Shown here piece after piece: positions 62,295 to 64,000 of a DNA stretch of 64,000 nt. A program made the translations under genes and the position numbers. The notes under the pieces are model-generated. The model was not told the DNA's origin, did not search any database, and was given only the letters and a program-made list of their open reading frames with translations. This DNA is from Bog-950 sp046329495 (GTDB lineage Bacteria > Bacteroidota > Bacteroidia > Chitinophagales > LD1): contig JAXLUO010000001.1 of NCBI GenBank assembly GCA_046329495.1, positions 496,001 to 560,000 on the forward strand, read 5' to 3'. The number at the start of each line of letters is the position of its first letter. Position 1 is the first letter of the stretch.

Positions 62295-62963
62295 TTAGGC
62301 TTCTGCAAGGGTCCAGGCAAACTGGCGGCGGGCATGCATCCAGTTGATGATCCAGTAACAGCCGTAAGAGAACAGCGGCGCAAACAACACATCGGTGCTA
62401 TAGTGTACATGCTGCCACATGATAAGCAGGCCCACTAACAACGTTGCGCCCAGGGTATAGGCTTTCAGGTACCACTTATCCATTATCAAAAACAGCATAA
62501 AGCAAGCCGATACGTGTCCCGAGAAAAAGAGGTCCTTGGTAACGAATACGCCGTGTGTGTTTAAAAGCACGTTAGCCACGGGATCGTATAGGGGCACCAT
62601 GTCGGTTGGCGGTTCAAGCGGCAACAAGTACACGCTTGCGGTACGTGCAAAAATTACCAGCGAAAACATCTGCAACCCCTTTACAAAGCGCACCGGATTG
62701 GGGAATACAAAGAATATAGCCAGCAGGATAGAGAAATATTCTAACCCGAAAATGATAGCCGAAAAATCGTGTGGCGGCAGCAAGGCCAATACGTAATCGT
62801 TAATCAGCATACCCTGACGACCCTGAAAGATGCGGAGGTAATAGAAGTTGTGTAAGCTAACGCCTATCAGCATCAGGAAGGAGAGCAAAAACTGATTGCG
62901 GAAAGTAGGATTGCTCCAGGCTTTCTTCCAGGCAGTGGGTGCATTTTTCAGTTCGCTAAACAT
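62295..62963 (-). CDS. PAP2_C / sphingomyelin-synthase-like membrane phosphotransferase
   Basis: 222 residues from ATG 62963; the longer TTG 62990 lies in a -7 box. About six transmembrane helices. The PAP2/SMS-type active-site motifs are FFSGHVSAC and HVHYSTDVLFAP, in which two His and an Asp form the catalytic triad. Bacteroidota commonly make sphingolipids, so a headgroup transferase or lipid phosphatase role is likely, but the substrate (ceramide, phosphatidate, polyprenyl phosphate) cannot be read from sequence. No sphingolipid synthesis gene is beside it. Confidence 0.85.
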   Translation of the reverse strand: MFSELKNAPTAWKKAWSNPTFRNQFLLSFLMLIGVSLHNFYYLRIFQGRQGMLINDYVLALLPPHDFSAIIFGLEYFSILLAIFFVFPNPVRFVKGLQMFSLVIFARTASVYLLPLEPPTDMVPLYDPVANVLLNTHGVFVTKDLFFSGHVSACFMLFLIMDKWYLKAYTLGATLLVGLLIMWQHVHYSTDVLFAPLFSYGCYWIINWMHARRQFAWTLAEA

Positions 62964-62987
62964 TGGGTCTGTGTTTTTCGGTTGGGG

Positions 62988-63019
62988 CAAATTTAAAAAG
63001 CAAGTTAGTTATTGTCAAT
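62988..63019 (-). promoter_or_regulatory. Promoter of the PAP2_C gene
   Basis: On the minus strand ATTG (63019-63016), 20 nt, perfect TAAATTTG (62995-62988). The terminal TTG mimics a start codon for the gene. Confidence 0.6.
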
Positions 63020-63030
63020 ACCCCAACCCT

Positions 63031-63609
63031 CTACCTTATAACGGCGCGGCGCTGATAAGCATATTTTAACACGCAAAACATAGTTACATCGTATACAAAA
63101 TGGGCTGTAATGGCCGAAAAAAGGCCCAAATACCTAAATAAATAGCCCAAACCCGCCCCGATTAAAACCAGAAAAAAACCATAAATAGTGAGATTAAGGT
63201 TGGCTGGATTGATGTAGCCGTGCAAGAGTACAAACAAAAAGGCGGCGGGCCATATGTTTATAATCGGCTGAATACCAGCGCGAAAAAGCATTTCTTCACC
63301 TACGGAGAGGCAGCCGGCATAAACAATAATTTGGGTAAGGGAGGGATTCATATCGCCGATCATATCCTCCAAAAAAGAGCGCACCCCTTTAAAATGTTTA
63401 CCGCGAATTAAGATTACGCCTAACAAGGAGGCCAGGCTACCGAAAAACAAGCCGCTAAGCACCTGCGTGTAATAACTTTTGCGCCCTGCCAAAACAATTT
63501 CTACGTCCTGTTTTTGTACGAAATAGATAAGTAGAATGCCCATGGCACTCATGCCGAACAGCGTGAGCCAACTTATATAAAGCAGGCGTTTTTTATCGGG
63601 AACTACCAT
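63031..63609 (-). CDS. CPBP family intramembrane metalloprotease
   Basis: 192 residues, five to six transmembrane helices. The CPBP/ABI signature residues are E105-E106 and R110 (GEEMLFR), H130 (LLHGY) and H170 (TAHFVYD), which form the glutamate-type intramembrane protease centre of CAAX/Rce1-like enzymes. The substrate is unknown. It is divergent from thiL with 47 bp between them and co-oriented with the PAP2_C gene 40 bp downstream, though that gene has its own promoter. Confidence 0.9.
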   Translation of the reverse strand: MVVPDKKRLLYISWLTLFGMSAMGILLIYFVQKQDVEIVLAGRKSYYTQVLSGLFFGSLASLLGVILIRGKHFKGVRSFLEDMIGDMNPSLTQIIVYAGCLSVGEEMLFRAGIQPIINIWPAAFLFVLLHGYINPANLNLTIYGFFLVLIGAGLGYLFRYLGLFSAITAHFVYDVTMFCVLKYAYQRRAVIR

Positions 63610-63656
63610 CCGCAGAGCGGTTAATTCACTAAACTTGCCCGCTCAAGATACAATTT

Positions 63657-64000
63657 ATGGCAGAAGATAAAAATTTGACCCCCATTGGTAAACTCGGTGA
63701 GTTTGGACTTATCGATCGACTGACGGGCGGTTTTGAAAACCATCATTCGTCCACACTAAAAGGAATAGGCGATGATGCAGCGGTATTAAATTATGCGGAC
63801 AAGCGGGTGGTAGTAAGCACCGACCTGTTGCTGGAAGGTATACACTTTGACCTTGCCTATACACCGCTGAAACACCTGGGTTACAAAAGTGTAATTGTAA
63901 ACCTGAGCGACATTTATGCCATGAATGCCCAACCGAAGCAGGTAACAGTAAGCATTGGCGTTTCGTCGCGTTTTCCGGTAGAGGCGCTGGAAGAATTATA
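63657..64000 (+). CDS. thiL: Thiamine-monophosphate kinase, N-terminal part (cut by window end)
   Basis: 114 codons are visible from ATG 63657 and the frame is open to the window edge. The protein begins MAEDKNLTPIGKLGEFGLID and has the ThiL/PurM-type signatures GIGDDAAVL (ATP-binding), STDLLLEGIHFD and the helix YKSVIVNLSDIYAMNAQPK that holds metal-binding Asp residues. ThiL phosphorylates thiamine phosphate to thiamine diphosphate. It is missing from ORF lists only because the stop lies outside the window. Confidence 0.95.
   Translation, partial: MAEDKNLTPIGKLGEFGLIDRLTGGFENHHSSTLKGIGDDAAVLNYADKRVVVSTDLLLEGIHFDLAYTPLKHLGYKSVIVNLSDIYAMNAQPKQVTVSIGVSSRFPVEALEEL

Overview
The window comes from a member of the Bacteroidota, most likely a Chitinophagales/Sphingobacteriales-type gliding or environmental bacterium. 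The evidence is: gliding and type IX secretion (T9SS) genes (gldE, gldD, three large cell-surface proteins with T9SS sorting domains plus one CHU_C protein, two PorP/SprF partners), an intact Bat operon, the mutY-ssb-gldE-gldD order, a Rho with a long charged insert, and promoters of the Bacteroidota type (TTTG, then about 19-21 nt, then TAnnTTTG) instead of the usual -35/-10 form. Shine-Dalgarno sequences are almost absent, with two exceptions noted below. The window starts just before an orphan gene and stops inside thiL.

Layout. 1-1.72 kb is an accessory-looking border: an unrecognised 229-residue ORF and a rearranged, truncated second copy of comM. 1.7-5.1 kb is a giant secreted LamG protein with seven near-identical 165-bp repeats. 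5.5-11.8 kb holds intact comM and a loose group with tryptophan/3-hydroxyanthranilate catabolism genes (3-hydroxyanthranilate dioxygenase, an SDR without the usual catalytic residues, a 2-aminomuconate-semialdehyde-type dehydrogenase), interleaved with a Uma2 nuclease-fold protein, AlkB and a TlpA-like thioredoxin. 11.8-17.7 kb has an OmpA lipoprotein, a CHU_C protein paired with a PorP/SprF protein, a HEXXH putative metallopeptidase and a helical-repeat protein. 17.7-25.8 kb is conserved core: rng, a 29-residue ultrabasic peptide, a TPR protein, HU, mutY, ssb, gldE, gldD, rluB. 25.9-37.2 kb is a second surface module: a 1191-residue CHU_C protein, PorP/SprF and OmpA/PD40 protein in one operon, and a 1.5k-residue delta-60-repeat protein.

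37.8-48.8 kb is housekeeping: rho with a long leader, rpmH-rnpA-yidD, purN, purH, and the elongasome operon mreB-mreC-mreD-mrdA-rodA. 48.9-52.9 kb holds a PadR-PspC stress pair, a small secreted protein and a DUF3078 protein. 53.1-61.7 kb is the complete Bat operon (moxR, DUF58, a membrane protein, batA, batB, batC, batD, batE). The right end has a sphingomyelin-synthase-like PAP2 protein, a CPBP protease and the start of thiL.

No rRNA, tRNA, CRISPR array, intact insertion sequence or phage module was seen. I did not find a clearly undescribed multi-gene system. The best leads are the permuted mosaic comM remnant beside an orphan gene, the two adhesin/PorP export modules, the atypical SDR in the kynurenine group, and the 29-residue peptide. 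A recurring annotation trap is that the TTG at the end of the -7 promoter box is often in frame with the gene and mimics a start codon; starts here were moved downstream where that happens.
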